A stretch of 44,524 nt of DNA from positions 1-44,524 of the forward strand of contig VGXM01000006.1 of the NCBI GenBank assembly GCA_016873295.1. The letters are read 5' to 3'. A model generated the notes under the pieces. That model did not search any database. It worked only from the letters and a program-made list of their open reading frames with translations, and was not told the DNA's origin. Origin of the DNA: Phycisphaerae bacterium. GTDB lineage: Bacteria; Planctomycetota; Phycisphaerae; Phycisphaerales; UBA1924. The translations under genes were made by a program, and so were the position numbers. This document shows positions 22,405 through 33,401 of the stretch, piece by piece. The stretch's first letter is position 1, and the number at the start of each line of letters is the position of its first letter.

Positions 22405-24891
22405 ATGGCACGAGGCAGGTTGACGGGCGGGTTCATGGCACGGCGGTCGTGGCCCGCGCCCATGGTGATCGTGGCGTTGGCGGGGAGCGCGTTGGGGCAG
22501 GGGCTCGAGCCCGGGGAGGGCGATCGACCGGCGGGGCTTCCGCCGCCGGTGCTGACTCCCCCGGCCGCGCCGGCGGCTCAGCCCGGGGCGGCGCCGGCCA
22601 ACGACCCGTTGGTGACGCTGGCGGACTTCTCGGAGCCGGTGGAACTGACGGCGCTGGTGGAGTACGTGGCAACGACGCTGAACGTGAACATGCTGATCAA
22701 GGGGACGCTGACGGGGAGCGTGGTGTTCAACGCGCCGGTGTCGGTGCCCCGCGGCCGCCTGCTGACGCTGCTGGACTCGCTGCTGGAGCAGCAGAACTAC
22801 GCGGTGACGCTGGACTCGGGGACGGGGTTCTACCACGTGGTGCCGCAGAGCGAGGTGGCGGTGAGCCTGACGGGCGAGCAGCCCACGACGCGGGTCTTCA
22901 CGACGCCCAACATCCGCCCCAGCCAGCTCAAGCCGGTGATCGACGCGCAGTTCGGGGGCCCCGCCGCGGCCGCGCCGGGGATGCAGGGCGGCGGGGGCGG
23001 ACGCCAGATCGCGTACATCGACGAGCTGGGCGTGATCATCGCGACGGAGAGCCCGCGCCGCCTGGAGAAGATCGAGTCGCTGATCACCGCGCTGCGCGAC
23101 TCGTGGGCCGAGAACCGCTTCATCCGCATCGACCTCAACCACGTGGCGGCCCCGGTGGCCCGCGAGCGGGCCCTGCAGCTGATCGGGCAGGAGCCCCAGC
23201 AGAGCGGGGCGGCGGCGGCGGCCATGATGAACATCGGGCAGCCCGTGCAGGGCATGCCGGGGCAGCCCGCGGGGCGCACCGCCTTCGACAACCTGGGGGA
23301 CCGGCTGACCATCGACCCCAACGGCAATGCGCTGATCTTCCGCGGGCGCCCGGAGGAGGAGACGCAGGTGCGTTCGATCCTGGCCGCGATCGACGTGAAG
23401 AACCAACTGGCGTACAAGAAGTACTTCGCGGGCTCGGCGGCGCGTCGGGTGGCGGACCTGGCCCAGAAGCGCGGGCTGGGCGAGATCGTGCAGATCCAGG
23501 ACGCGCGCTCGCGCGGGCAATCGCCCTACGGGCCCTTCTTCGACCCGAGCCAGCAGCAGCCGCCGCAGGAGGGCCAGTCGCTCGCGGGCGGGCCCGTGAT
23601 GGTGGTCGACGAGCGGGCCGGCGAGCTGATCTACTACGCCACCGAGCAGATGCACGCCCAGCTGGACGCGCTCATCAAGGAGATCGACCCCAAGCAGGAA
23701 GTGCCGATCATCAGGACGTACAAGCTGAAGAACGCGCGGGCGGAGAAGGTGGCGGACGTGATCCTGGCGATCGTGGAGAACCGCCCGCCGGTGGGCGAGG
23801 CCCCGCTGCTGCCCGACGGCTCGCGGGCCCCGGCGCCGCAGCCCACGCGGGGCACGCCCTCGATCTCCTACGACATGTTCGGCAACCCCACGATCACGGG
23901 GGACGGGATCTCGATCGCCGCCGACGAGAACTTCTACGTCGTGGCGGACCAGTCGAACAACCAGTTGCTGGTCAAGGCCCCCGGAAGGCAGCAGGAGGAG
24001 CTGGCCAAGCTCATCGGCAAGCTCGACCTGCGCCGCCCGCAGGTGTACGTGGAGGCCCGGATCGTGGCGGTGAGCTGGAGCAAGGAGATGCGCCTGGCGT
24101 TCGAGAGCCAGCTCATCAACGCCGGCGGCACGGGGGGCGTGCTCAACACCAACTTCGGGCTGGGCGGGTTCGGCGAGGGCGGGGCGCTCACCGGGTCCAA
24201 GAGCGTGGCGACGGGGCTCACGGGGCTGACGGCGGCGATCATCAAGAGCGACCAGGTGCCCATCATCATGCACGCCCTGGCCCGCAACACCGACGCGCGG
24301 ATCGTCTCCAGCCCCGCGGTGCTCGTCGACGACAACGAGGAGGCCGAGATCGCCAGCGTCGAGGAGCAGCCCACCTCGACCACGACGCAGTCGACGGGGA
24401 ACCCGGCCCAGACGAGCTTCGGGGGCTACCAGGAGGCGGGCAGCAGTCTGAAGATCACGCCGCAGATCTCCGAGAGCAACTACCTGCGGATGAAGATCGA
24501 GGCCGAGCTCTCGAGCTTCACGGGCGTGGCGACCGCCAACCTGCCCCCGCCCCGCCAGCGGAACAACATCAAGACCGAGTCGCTGACGGTGCCGAGCAAC
24601 TCGACGGTGATCATCGGCGGTCTGAACCTGACCAACCGGAGCAAGGCGATCGTGAAGGTGCCGATCCTGGGGGACATCCCGCTGGCGGGGCTGCTCTTCC
24701 GGGACACGAACAAGAACAACCGGGAGACGACGCTGTACGTGTTCGTGACGCCGCGGATCCTGCGGGACCCGGCCTTCGCGGACCTGCATCTGCTGACGGA
24801 GGGCCCGCAGGCCCAGGCGCAGCTGGCGCCCAACCTGCCGCCGCAGGCCCCCGCGATCATCGAACCCTCCGACGGCCCCGGGTCCCGCTGA
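22405..24891 (+). CDS. gspD: Type II secretion system secretin GspD-like protein
   Basis: The 828-residue outer-membrane channel subunit starts at ATG 22405, nine nt after gaggag; an alternative ATG at 22435 would begin nearer the signal peptide (MARRSWPAPMVIVALAGSALGQG). The N-terminal half has repeated N-domains (VEYVATTLNVNMLIKGTLTG; TRVFTTPNIRPSQLKPVI; RTYKLKNARAEKVADVILAI). The secretin domain is C-terminal, ending with VPSNSTVIIGGLNLTNRS and VPILGDIPLAGLLFRDT (about 728-775) and LYVFVTPRILRDP, the classic secretin close. Gln/Pro-rich linkers lie between N-domains. gspE follows after one nt, so the pair is co-transcribed. No gspF, G or pseudopilin gene is in view. Confidence 0.88.
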   Translation: MARGRLTGGFMARRSWPAPMVIVALAGSALGQGLEPGEGDRPAGLPPPVLTPPAAPAAQPGAAPANDPLVTLADFSEPVELTALVEYVATTLNVNMLIKGTLTGSVVFNAPVSVPRGRLLTLLDSLLEQQNYAVTLDSGTGFYHVVPQSEVAVSLTGEQPTTRVFTTPNIRPSQLKPVIDAQFGGPAAAAPGMQGGGGGRQIAYIDELGVIIATESPRRLEKIESLITALRDSWAENRFIRIDLNHVAAPVARERALQLIGQEPQQSGAAAAAMMNIGQPVQGMPGQPAGRTAFDNLGDRLTIDPNGNALIFRGRPEEETQVRSILAAIDVKNQLAYKKYFAGSAARRVADLAQKRGLGEIVQIQDARSRGQSPYGPFFDPSQQQPPQEGQSLAGGPVMVVDERAGELIYYATEQMHAQLDALIKEIDPKQEVPIIRTYKLKNARAEKVADVILAIVENRPPVGEAPLLPDGSRAPAPQPTRGTPSISYDMFGNPTITGDGISIAADENFYVVADQSNNQLLVKAPGRQQEELAKLIGKLDLRRPQVYVEARIVAVSWSKEMRLAFESQLINAGGTGGVLNTNFGLGGFGEGGALTGSKSVATGLTGLTAAIIKSDQVPIIMHALARNTDARIVSSPAVLVDDNEEAEIASVEEQPTSTTTQSTGNPAQTSFGGYQEAGSSLKITPQISESNYLRMKIEAELSSFTGVATANLPPPRQRNNIKTESLTVPSNSTVIIGGLNLTNRSKAIVKVPILGDIPLAGLLFRDTNKNNRETTLYVFVTPRILRDPAFADLHLLTEGPQAQAQLAPNLPPQAPAIIEPSDGPGSR

Positions 24892-24892
24892 C

Positions 24893-26623
24893 ATGCCCGC
24901 ACGCACCCCACCCGGCAACGGCTCGTCGACCGCGCTGGCCCGCGGCAAGGCCCCGGCGGGCACGCTCGCCGCCCCCCAGGGCGACTGGGTCCGCGTCGCG
25001 GAGCTGCTGGGCCCGCTGCGGCTGTCGCCCGAGCAGCTCCGCCAGTTCAGCACCATCGAGGGCTCGGACTACGAGCCGTGGGACGTGCTGCTGTCGCTGC
25101 TGGCCCTGGACGAGACCCAGGCCCTGCAGTTGCTGGCCCATCGCACGGGGCTGCGGTTCGACCCGGAGCCCAAGCTGGAGGAAACGGCGTCGCGGTACTA
25201 CGAGCTGGTGCCGCCCGAGGTGTCGCGGACGTTCCACGTGGCGGGCGTGCGGATCGACGGGCCGCACGGGGCGCAACACGCCGTGATCGCGACGGCCCAG
25301 CCGCTCTCGCCCGCGGCCCTGTCCGTGCTCGAGGACCTGCTGCAGTTGCCCCTGCGCCTGGTGCTCGCGCCGCGGGCGAGCGTGGCGAACCTGATCAACC
25401 GGGGGTACGAGCGTCGCCAGGACCTGGTGACGGAGATCGTGGAGGAGATGCCGCTGGACGAGCGGGCGATCGCCGCCGCCGCGGGCATGGCCGGGCAGGC
25501 GACGGACCTGCTCGCCCTGGCCCGCCAGGGCCCGGTGATCCGGCTGGTGAACATGATCCTCTTCGAGGCCCTGCGCCGGCGGGCCAGCGACGTGCACATC
25601 CACCCGCAGGAGACCAAGCTCATCATCCGCCTGCGGATCGACGGGATGCTGGTGGACGCCTTCTACCCGCCGCTCTCGCTGGCCCCCGCCATCAGCTCGC
25701 GGCTGAAGGTCATGACCGAGCTGGACATCGCCAACCGCCAGACGCCCCAGGACGGGCACACCACCGTCCGCATCGGCAGCCGCAAGGTCGACATCCGCTT
25801 CTCGTGCATCCCCACGGTCTACGGCGAGCGGCTGGTGCTGCGCCTGCTGGACCAGAGCCAGACCCGCCTGTCGCTGGACGACCTGGGCATGGCCAAGGAG
25901 ATGCAGGCCCGGCTGGTCGACCTGATCGACCGCCCCACGGGCATCGTGCTGGTGACGGGCCCGACGGGCAGCGGCAAGACGACGACGCTCTACGCCGCCC
26001 TGGAGCGCATCGACCGCACCAGCCGCAACGTGATGACCATCGAGGACCCGGTGGAGTACCACCTCGAGGGCATCAGCCAGATGCAGGTGAACGTGAAGCG
26101 GGGCGTGACGTTCGCCACGGGCCTGCGGGCCCTGTTGCGCCAGGACCCGGACGTCATCCTCGTGGGCGAGGTCCGCGACAAGGAGACGGCCCAGCTCGCG
26201 GTGCAGGCCTCGCTGACCGGGCACATGGTGCTGGCGACGCTGCACACCAACGACAGCCCGTCCGCCATCACGCGCCTCATCGACATCGGCATCGAGCCGT
26301 ACCTGGTGACCAGCTCCCTCAACGCGGTGCTCGCCCAGCGCCTGGTGCGCAAGACGTGCCCGGCGTGCGCCGGCAAGGGCACGACGCCCGAGGGCCCGCG
26401 CTGCGACCCGTGCTTCGGCACCGGGTTCCGCGGGCGGCTGGCCGTCTACGAGATCATGACCATGACCGACGAGCTGCGGCAGCTCACCGAGACCCGGGCC
26501 GACGCGGTGACGCTGCACGCGGCGGCGGTGCGGGGCGGTTTCAAGCCCATGCGCGAGGACGCGGAACGCAAGATCAGCCAAGGCCTGACCACCGAGGCCG
26601 AGGTCTTCCGCGTGCTGCACTGA
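24893..26623 (+). CDS. gspE: Type II secretion/type IV pilus ATPase GspE
   Basis: This 576-residue cytoplasmic hexameric ATPase powers pseudopilus assembly. An N-terminal T2SSE_N-like domain occupies about 30-190. The ATPase domain has VRLVNMILFEALRRRASDVHIHP-like sequence, Walker A GPTGSGKTTTLYA (355-367), the Asp box, Walker B ILVGEVRDKETAQLA and the His box GHMVLATLHTNDSPSAITRL. A tetra-Cys zinc motif is present: CPAC (about 488) and CDPCFGTGFRGR (about 503-514). Length and order match GspE. It starts one nt after gspD's stop. The next gene, a GNAT, follows after 43 nt. Confidence 0.93.
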   Translation: MPARTPPGNGSSTALARGKAPAGTLAAPQGDWVRVAELLGPLRLSPEQLRQFSTIEGSDYEPWDVLLSLLALDETQALQLLAHRTGLRFDPEPKLEETASRYYELVPPEVSRTFHVAGVRIDGPHGAQHAVIATAQPLSPAALSVLEDLLQLPLRLVLAPRASVANLINRGYERRQDLVTEIVEEMPLDERAIAAAAGMAGQATDLLALARQGPVIRLVNMILFEALRRRASDVHIHPQETKLIIRLRIDGMLVDAFYPPLSLAPAISSRLKVMTELDIANRQTPQDGHTTVRIGSRKVDIRFSCIPTVYGERLVLRLLDQSQTRLSLDDLGMAKEMQARLVDLIDRPTGIVLVTGPTGSGKTTTLYAALERIDRTSRNVMTIEDPVEYHLEGISQMQVNVKRGVTFATGLRALLRQDPDVILVGEVRDKETAQLAVQASLTGHMVLATLHTNDSPSAITRLIDIGIEPYLVTSSLNAVLAQRLVRKTCPACAGKGTTPEGPRCDPCFGTGFRGRLAVYEIMTMTDELRQLTETRADAVTLHAAAVRGGFKPMREDAERKISQGLTTEAEVFRVLH

Positions 26624-26666
26624 GGCGGGCGGTGGGGGGAATCGCGGGCGGGCCTCGCGCGCGAGC

Positions 26667-27263
26667 GTGGCGATGATCACGGGACAGGCTCCGCCAACGC
26701 TGATCGGACGGTTCATCGAGCTGGTGCCTCTGGCGGCCCGCCACGCCGCGGACCTGGCGTCGGCGGTCGACGCCGAGACGTTCCGCTACTTCCCGCCGCC
26801 CTTCGCGCCGGCGCGGACCGACGGAGCGGGCCTGCGGGCCTACATCGAGGGCCGCGCGGCCCAGGCGAACACCATCGCCTTGGCCATGGTGCTGCGCCAG
26901 AGCGGGCGGGCGGTGGGCTCGTCGTGCTACTTGGACGTGCGCCCCGAGCACCGGGGGCTGGAGATCGGGGCCACGTTCATCGGGGCCGCCCACCGCGGAA
27001 CGGTGGTCAACCCGGAGGCCAAGCGGCTGATGCTGGCGCACGCCTTCGAGGCGCTGGGGTGCATCCGCGTGCAGCTCAAGTGCGATGCGCGGAACCTCCA
27101 GAGCCGGCGGGCGATCGAGAGGCTGGGGGCCGTGTGCGAGGGCGTGCTGCGTCACAGCATGGTGATGGGCGACGGGCACCTCCGCGACACGGTGATGTAC
27201 AGCATCCTGGCGGAGGAATGGCCCGGGGTGCGCGCGGGTCTGGATCGCCGGCTGGGGCGTTGA
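26667..27263 (+). CDS. GNAT-family N-acetyltransferase (RimJ/RimL type)
   Basis: A 198-residue protein. Its opening, LIGRFIELVPLAARHAADLASAV, is typical of RimJ/RimL-like acetyltransferases; the acetyl-CoA-binding part includes GLEIGATFIGAAHRGTVVNPEAKRLML, where the usual pyrophosphate loop (Q/RxxGxG/A) is replaced by HRGTVVN, and the terminal CDARNLQSRRAIERLGAVCEGVLRHSMVM is the standard 'NxxSxRxxExxGF' helix. It is related to the GNATs found near 'GNAT family protein' records that act on proteins or small molecules; the substrate is unknown. GTG 26667 or ATG 26673 both fit; the longer is given. It converges with a second GNAT gene 5 nt away. Confidence 0.85.
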   Translation: MAMITGQAPPTLIGRFIELVPLAARHAADLASAVDAETFRYFPPPFAPARTDGAGLRAYIEGRAAQANTIALAMVLRQSGRAVGSSCYLDVRPEHRGLEIGATFIGAAHRGTVVNPEAKRLMLAHAFEALGCIRVQLKCDARNLQSRRAIERLGAVCEGVLRHSMVMGDGHLRDTVMYSILAEEWPGVRAGLDRRLGR

Positions 27264-27268
27264 CGCGG

Positions 27269-27886
27269 TCAGGCGCAGGTGCGGGCGTAGAGGTGGTGGG
27301 CCACCGGCACGCCGCCCATCGCCACGCACGCCGCGCTCTCCGCAAGCCGGCGGAACCCCAGGCGTTCGGCGAGTCGGCGGCTGGGCTCATTCGCACCCGT
27401 GATCATGGCGTTGACGCGGTGGAGGCCGAGCCCGGCGGGCGGGTCGGCGAGGGCGATGTCGACCAGCGCCTGGACCGCCTCGGTGGCGAACCCGCGGCGC
27501 TGGAACTCGGGGGCGATCCACCAGTTGGCGTCGGCCTCGAAGGTCATGCCGCGGCGGATGTTGATCAGGTTGACGCCCCCCACGAGGCGGCCCTCGTCGT
27601 CCTGCACGGCCCGCCGCCAGCACCGCCCCGCCGCGGCGACGCTCTCGGCCAAGTGCCGCTCGAAGACCTGGTCGTCGGTCTCGCCGGGGCGGTGCAGGGG
27701 GAGCCAACAAGCGAGCTGCTCGCTGGCGTCGGTCAGCCGGTCGAGGAACTCGCGTCGGTCGGACGGTCGGTAGGCCCTCAGCAGCAGCCTGGGCGTCCGC
27801 GTCGGGGGCATCACCCAGACGTGCACGGGCGGATTGACCTGGGCAACCATGGTCGGGGCTGGGGCGTGGTGGGGTTTCGAGCCCAT
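27269..27886 (-). CDS. GNAT-family N-acetyltransferase (RimJ/RimL type)
   Basis: A 205-residue enzyme with the family order: TPRLLLRAYRPSDRREFLDRL at the start, GVNLINIRRGMTFEADANWWIAP in the middle, QRRGFATEAVQALVDIA as the acetyl-CoA loop (Q-R-R-G-F-A), and ITGANEPSRRLAERLGFRR at the end. It resembles the ribosomal-protein alanine acetyltransferase group but the substrate is unknown. ATG 27886 is preceded by gaggaa about 7 nt upstream; ATG 27850 and later are alternatives since the first 24 residues lie outside the domain. It is not a copy of the neighbouring GNAT; the two share only the fold. Confidence 0.85.
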   Translation of the reverse strand: MGSKPHHAPAPTMVAQVNPPVHVWVMPPTRTPRLLLRAYRPSDRREFLDRLTDASEQLACWLPLHRPGETDDQVFERHLAESVAAAGRCWRRAVQDDEGRLVGGVNLINIRRGMTFEADANWWIAPEFQRRGFATEAVQALVDIALADPPAGLGLHRVNAMITGANEPSRRLAERLGFRRLAESAACVAMGGVPVAHHLYARTCA

Positions 27887-28043
27887 GCGGTTTCCTCGGT
27901 GCGGGAGCGATCAGGGTTATCGGATTGCCCGGGGGGTGGGTTGAGCGGAATGTCCCGACGGCGCACTCGGGTGAAACCACTGAAACCCGTCGATAACCCG
28001 GCCCGACGGCTGGATCGGATACGTGGTTTCTCCCCAGTGGCGC

Positions 28044-28190
28044 GAGTCGGAAGTCCGTGGACCGATGCGCCGCGGGTGCCACGGGTCATCGGGCGCTTCG
28101 CCCGATGACCCGTGCGGCTGTTCGAGGCCGGTCCTGACGCCGGCACGGGCGACCGCCGGGCGGCTCGCCCGTGGCACCCGCGCCGCCCAC
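28044..28190. repeat. Nested palindromic repeat, copy A
   Basis: Starts gagtcggaagtccgtgg. It contains a perfect 15-bp-arm hairpin (acgggtcatcgggcg, ctt, cgcccgatgacccgt, starting at 28080) and outer arms gcgggtgccacggg and cccgtggcacccgcg. A second copy starts 192 bp downstream. Confidence 0.8.
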
Positions 28191-28211
28191 CGGCGCCTTG
28201 GTGCGCATTCT

Positions 28212-28241
28212 TCCGACTCACGCCACGTGTGACGTGAGTCG
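28212..28241. repeat. 10-bp-arm palindrome at the head of repeat copy B
   Basis: ccgactcacg, 10-nt centre, cgtgagtcgg. Its right arm forms the first bases of repeat copy B. Confidence 0.65.
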
Positions 28242-28382
28242 GCAGTCCGTGGACGGAGCGCCCCGGGTGCCACGGGTCATCGGGCGCTTCGCCCGATGAC
28301 CCGTGCGGCTGTTCGAGGCCCGTCCGGACGGCGGCACGGGCGAGCCGCCGGGCGGATCGCCCGTGGCACCCGCGCCGCCCGT
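28236..28382. repeat. Nested palindromic repeat, copy B
   Basis: Same organisation as copy A with a few differences (gagtcggcagtccgtgg at the start; ccgtccggacggcggcacggg in the middle). The inner hairpin is perfectly conserved. Orientation is the same as copy A. Confidence 0.8.
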
Positions 28383-28515
28383 CGGGCCGTGCGGCACCCC
28401 GCCCGGCAGCGCCGTGGGCACCGGGCGCGCCGCTGCCCCTTCAGGGGGGCAAGGGGGGGTTGGAGACGCCTGACGGACCACGCCGTCGGCGGCAAGCCCG
28501 CCCGAGGCCCCTCCG

Positions 28516-30345
<1,830 letters not shown>

Positions 30346-30554
30346 CCGCTCCTCCAGTCGACCCTTCGGTCGCAGGCGCCAATCCTAGCCGGCGCGAACC
30401 GATCCCAAACGCGGACACGCCCGGTCCTTCTCTACGTCGGCTCGAACGCCCCGGATCGTCAACCGCGTCGGCCCGGTCGTGTTATCCGGGCGGCCCGCGA
30501 TCCCGCCATGCGTCGCCGGCGGCGCCGTCGACGGGGGGACCGGAGAGAGATCGC

Positions 30555-30560
30555 TACCCT
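30555..30560 (+). promoter_or_regulatory. Proximal -10 box of the glycosyltransferase gene (leaderless type)
   Basis: TACCCT, ctcgcc (6 nt), GTG at 30567. Confidence 0.6.
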
Positions 30561-30566
30561 CTCGCC

Positions 30567-31298
30567 GTGCTGCTCTCGTTCGTCATCCCGGCGCACGACG
30601 AGGAGCAGTGCCTCGGCGCGACCATCGGGGCGATCCGGGCGGCCATGGGCGGCGTCGACCGGCAGTACGAGATCATCGTCGCGGCCGACGCCTGCACGGA
30701 CGCGACGGCCGCCATCGCCCAGGCCGCGGGGGCCCGGGTCGTCTCCCACGAGCGGCGCCAGATCGCGGCGACGCGCAACCTGGGGGCGCGGGCCGCGACC
30801 GGTTCGGTCCTGGTCTTCGTCGATGCCGACACCCGCGTCACGCCCGGGGCTCTGGCGCAGATGCTCGACCTGGTGCGGTCGGGCGTGGCGGGAGGGGGCG
30901 GGCCGGTCCGCCTCGACGGCCCGCTGCCGCTCTACGTGCGCCTCATGATGCCCGTGCTGCTGGCGGCGTTCCGCCGGTGCCGCCTCACCGGGGGCGCGTT
31001 CTTCTTCTGCTCGCGCGAGGCGTTCGACGCCGTAGGCGGCTGGGACGAGGCCTACTTCGCGGGCGAGGAGCTCGTCCTGGCGCGGGCGCTCAAGAAGGTC
31101 GGGCGGTTCGAGCTCGTCCGCGACCCCGTGATCACCTCGGGGCGCAAGGCGCGGACGCACTCGTGGCGCGACCTGCTCGGGCTGCTCCTCCGAGGCGTGT
31201 TCAACCCGTCGATGGTCAAGGACCGGAGCAGGCTCGGGATCTTCTACGGGGCCCGGCGGCGCGATCCGTACCCGGACCGGACGCCCGGGGAGGGCTGA
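30567..31298 (+). CDS. Family 2 glycosyltransferase
   Basis: A 243-residue GT-A-fold enzyme. It opens with LLSFVIPAHDEEQCLGATI, the GT2 nucleotide-binding strand, then YEIIVAADACTDATAAIA and VLVFVDADTRVTPGAL, which supplies the D-x-D metal-binding motif. Later AVGGWDEAYFAGEELVLARAL gives the 'E-D/E-x-x-L' acceptor-side motif. No membrane anchor is evident; it may associate peripherally. Donor and acceptor are unknown. The GTG start is supported by the TACCCT box 6 nt upstream and by the domain beginning at residue 2. It is convergent with the SulP gene. Confidence 0.88.
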   Translation: MLLSFVIPAHDEEQCLGATIGAIRAAMGGVDRQYEIIVAADACTDATAAIAQAAGARVVSHERRQIAATRNLGARAATGSVLVFVDADTRVTPGALAQMLDLVRSGVAGGGGPVRLDGPLPLYVRLMMPVLLAAFRRCRLTGGAFFFCSREAFDAVGGWDEAYFAGEELVLARALKKVGRFELVRDPVITSGRKARTHSWRDLLGLLLRGVFNPSMVKDRSRLGIFYGARRRDPYPDRTPGEG

Positions 31299-31350
31299 GG
31301 CGCCGGGCGGGGCGTGGGGCGCATCGATCCCGGGATCCGTCGCGGACCGC

Positions 31351-33105
31351 TCATCCTGGGCGTGGGGAGGGGGAGCGCTTCTCGCACTCCGCGAGGGCGT
31401 CGGGCAGGGTCCCGAAGAGGTTCTCGACTCCGATGAGCAGGTCGAGCCCGCTGCGGGCGAAGGCGACGTGGGGCTGGGCGTGGACCCCGACGAGGAAGAG
31501 GGCCGTCCCGCCGCGCCTGCACTTGGCGTGGAGCTCCTCGAGGGCGTGGATGCCGGTGGCGTCGATGTGCGGGACGCGCTCCATGACGAGGACGAACGCG
31601 CGGGGCGGGCGTTCGAACATCGCCAGCGTGTCCTTGAGGCGGTCGGCGACGCCGAAGAAGAACGGGCCGTCGATCTCGAAGACTTCGACGCCGGACGGGG
31701 GCTTGATCGGCCTCCCCCCGTCGCGCTCGCGGGCGTCGGCGTCGTTGGCGAACTCGCGGGTGACGGCCGAGATGTTGGCCACCTCGGCCATGCGCTTCAT
31801 GAACAGCAGCGCAGCAAGGACCAGCCCCACCCCCACCGCCACCGTCAGGTCCACGAAGACGGTGAGGGCGAAGGTGGTGAGGAGCACGGCGACGTCGCCG
31901 CGGGGCGTGCGCAGGATCGAGCGGAAGTGGTCGATCTCCGCCATGTTCCAGCAGACCATGAGCAGGACCGCCGAGAGAGCCGCCAGCGGAATCTCCTTGG
32001 CCAGCGGCGCCAGGGCGAGCATGAACAGGAGGAGGAACACGGCGTGGGCGATGCCCGCCAGGGGGGTGCGCCCACCCGCCTTGATGTTGGCCACCGTGCG
32101 CGCGATCGCACCGGTCGCGGGGATTCCGAAGAACATCGCCGAACCGATGTTGGCGACACCCTGCCCGACGAGCTCGCAGTCGCTCTTGTGGCGCTGCCCG
32201 GTCATGCCGTCGGCGACCACCGCCGCCAGCAGCGACTCGACGCCCGCGAGCAGCGCGATGGTGGCGGCCTCGGGGATGAGGCTCCGCACCAGGTCGAGGG
32301 AGATGCCCGACGAGCCCCCCCAGGGCAGGTGGGGCAGGGGCAGGGTGCGGGGCAGGTCGCCGAAGCGCCCGCCGATCGTGGCCACGTCGAGCCCGAGGGC
32401 CCGGGCCGCGACCGCCGAGAGCACCACGACCACCAGCGCCCCGGGGGCCCGCGGCAGGAAGCGCCGCAGCAGGATGAGCCCGCCCAGGGCGCCGACCCCC
32501 ACCGCCGTCGCCGACCAGTTGATCGAGTGCAGGTTGACGACAAGCGTCCGCACCTTGGGAACGAACTCGGCCGGCAGCGACGCCAGGGCCCCCTCCGCGT
32601 CGGTGATGGTCAGCCCGAGGAACTCGCGGACCTGCGACGCGGCGATCACCACCGCGATCCCCGTCGTGAACCCCGTGGTCACGGGGTAGGGGATGAACTT
32701 GATCATCGCCCCGAGACGGGCCACGCCCATGATGATGAGCATGACCCCCGCCATGAACGTCGCCGTCGCCAGCCCCGCGTACCCGTGACGCTCGGCGATG
32801 CTGAAGACGATGACGATGAAGGCGCCGGTGGGCCCGCCGATGAGCACGCGCGAGCCGCCCACGAGCGAGATCAGGAACCCCGCCACCACCGCCGTGTACA
32901 GCCCCATCGCCGGCGGCGTCAGCCACGGGTGCAACGACCGCAGGTCCTCCGCCACGCCCGCAGGGATCGACGCGATCCCCAGCGCCATCGCCAGCGGCAG
33001 CGCGATCACCGCCACCGACAGCCCCGCCACAACGTCCGACGCCACCCGCCTGGTCGTGTAGCCCTCGCGAAGGCACACGACCGACTTCGGGATGAACCTG
33101 TGCAT
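31351..33105 (-). CDS. SulP-family anion transporter with STAS domain
   Basis: A 584-residue permease starting at ATG 33105 (MHRFIPKSVVCLREGYTT); the frame stays open upstream but without coding character. About 12 membrane segments follow, with the SulP signature AVIALPLAMALGIASIPAGV, LIGGPTGAFIVIV and LVGQGVANIGSAMFFGIPATGAIARTVANIKAGGRTPLAG. The C-terminal STAS domain (about 465-570) includes VEVFEIDGPFFFGVADRL and PHIDATGIHALEEL. Family members carry sulfate, bicarbonate or C4-dicarboxylates; no carbonic anhydrase is nearby, so the substrate is open. A TACCCT at 33136-33131 lies 25 nt upstream. Confidence 0.92.
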   Translation of the reverse strand: MHRFIPKSVVCLREGYTTRRVASDVVAGLSVAVIALPLAMALGIASIPAGVAEDLRSLHPWLTPPAMGLYTAVVAGFLISLVGGSRVLIGGPTGAFIVIVFSIAERHGYAGLATATFMAGVMLIIMGVARLGAMIKFIPYPVTTGFTTGIAVVIAASQVREFLGLTITDAEGALASLPAEFVPKVRTLVVNLHSINWSATAVGVGALGGLILLRRFLPRAPGALVVVVLSAVAARALGLDVATIGGRFGDLPRTLPLPHLPWGGSSGISLDLVRSLIPEAATIALLAGVESLLAAVVADGMTGQRHKSDCELVGQGVANIGSAMFFGIPATGAIARTVANIKAGGRTPLAGIAHAVFLLLFMLALAPLAKEIPLAALSAVLLMVCWNMAEIDHFRSILRTPRGDVAVLLTTFALTVFVDLTVAVGVGLVLAALLFMKRMAEVANISAVTREFANDADARERDGGRPIKPPSGVEVFEIDGPFFFGVADRLKDTLAMFERPPRAFVLVMERVPHIDATGIHALEELHAKCRRGGTALFLVGVHAQPHVAFARSGLDLLIGVENLFGTLPDALAECEKRSPSPRPG

Positions 33106-33130
33106 GGGGCCGGCGACCGACGAGAGCGGG

Positions 33131-33136
33131 AGGGTA
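33131..33136 (-). promoter_or_regulatory. Likely -10 box of the SulP gene
   Basis: Minus strand: TACCCT, 25 nt upstream of ATG 33105, so a leader of about 18 nt. Confidence 0.4.
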
Positions 33137-33401
33137 GCATCGGCCGACCCCGCATTACCACCCCAGCCCGGGCCCGGATCAGGGGCGGCGCGTTCTCGTC
33201 CTTCCACGTCGGTCGAGCGGGCCTGATGCCTGCTTGAGGCGTCCCACGCCCGGTCGGTGACGATGGAAGCGGGGAAGGCGATCGCCCGGGGAGCGCCTCA
33301 TCCCACAAGGACGCCCCGCGTGGGGCTCGTCGGGTGGAGCGACGCGAGCCGCGTACGAGCCCCGGGCGCAAGCCCGGGGGCAGGGGCACGCGCTCACGCC
33401 G

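Larger units (their letters stand above)
27887..28515. other. Gene-free repeat-filled gap
   Basis: 629 nt between the second GNAT gene and glmS. The left part (27887-28043) has the GNAT promoter region; the rest is dominated by two direct copies of a nested palindrome and then GC/G-rich sequence (for example caggggggcaaggggggg near 28442-28460). Open frames here come from the repeats. Confidence 0.7.

Noticed and set aside
28277..28515. Open frames over the 28-kb repeats as coding extensions
   Set aside because: They consist of repeat and GC-rich sequence in a different frame from glmS.
30346..30440. glmS ribozyme upstream of glmS
   Set aside because: The leader is too short (about 30 nt from the likely transcription start) for the roughly 150-nt ribozyme.
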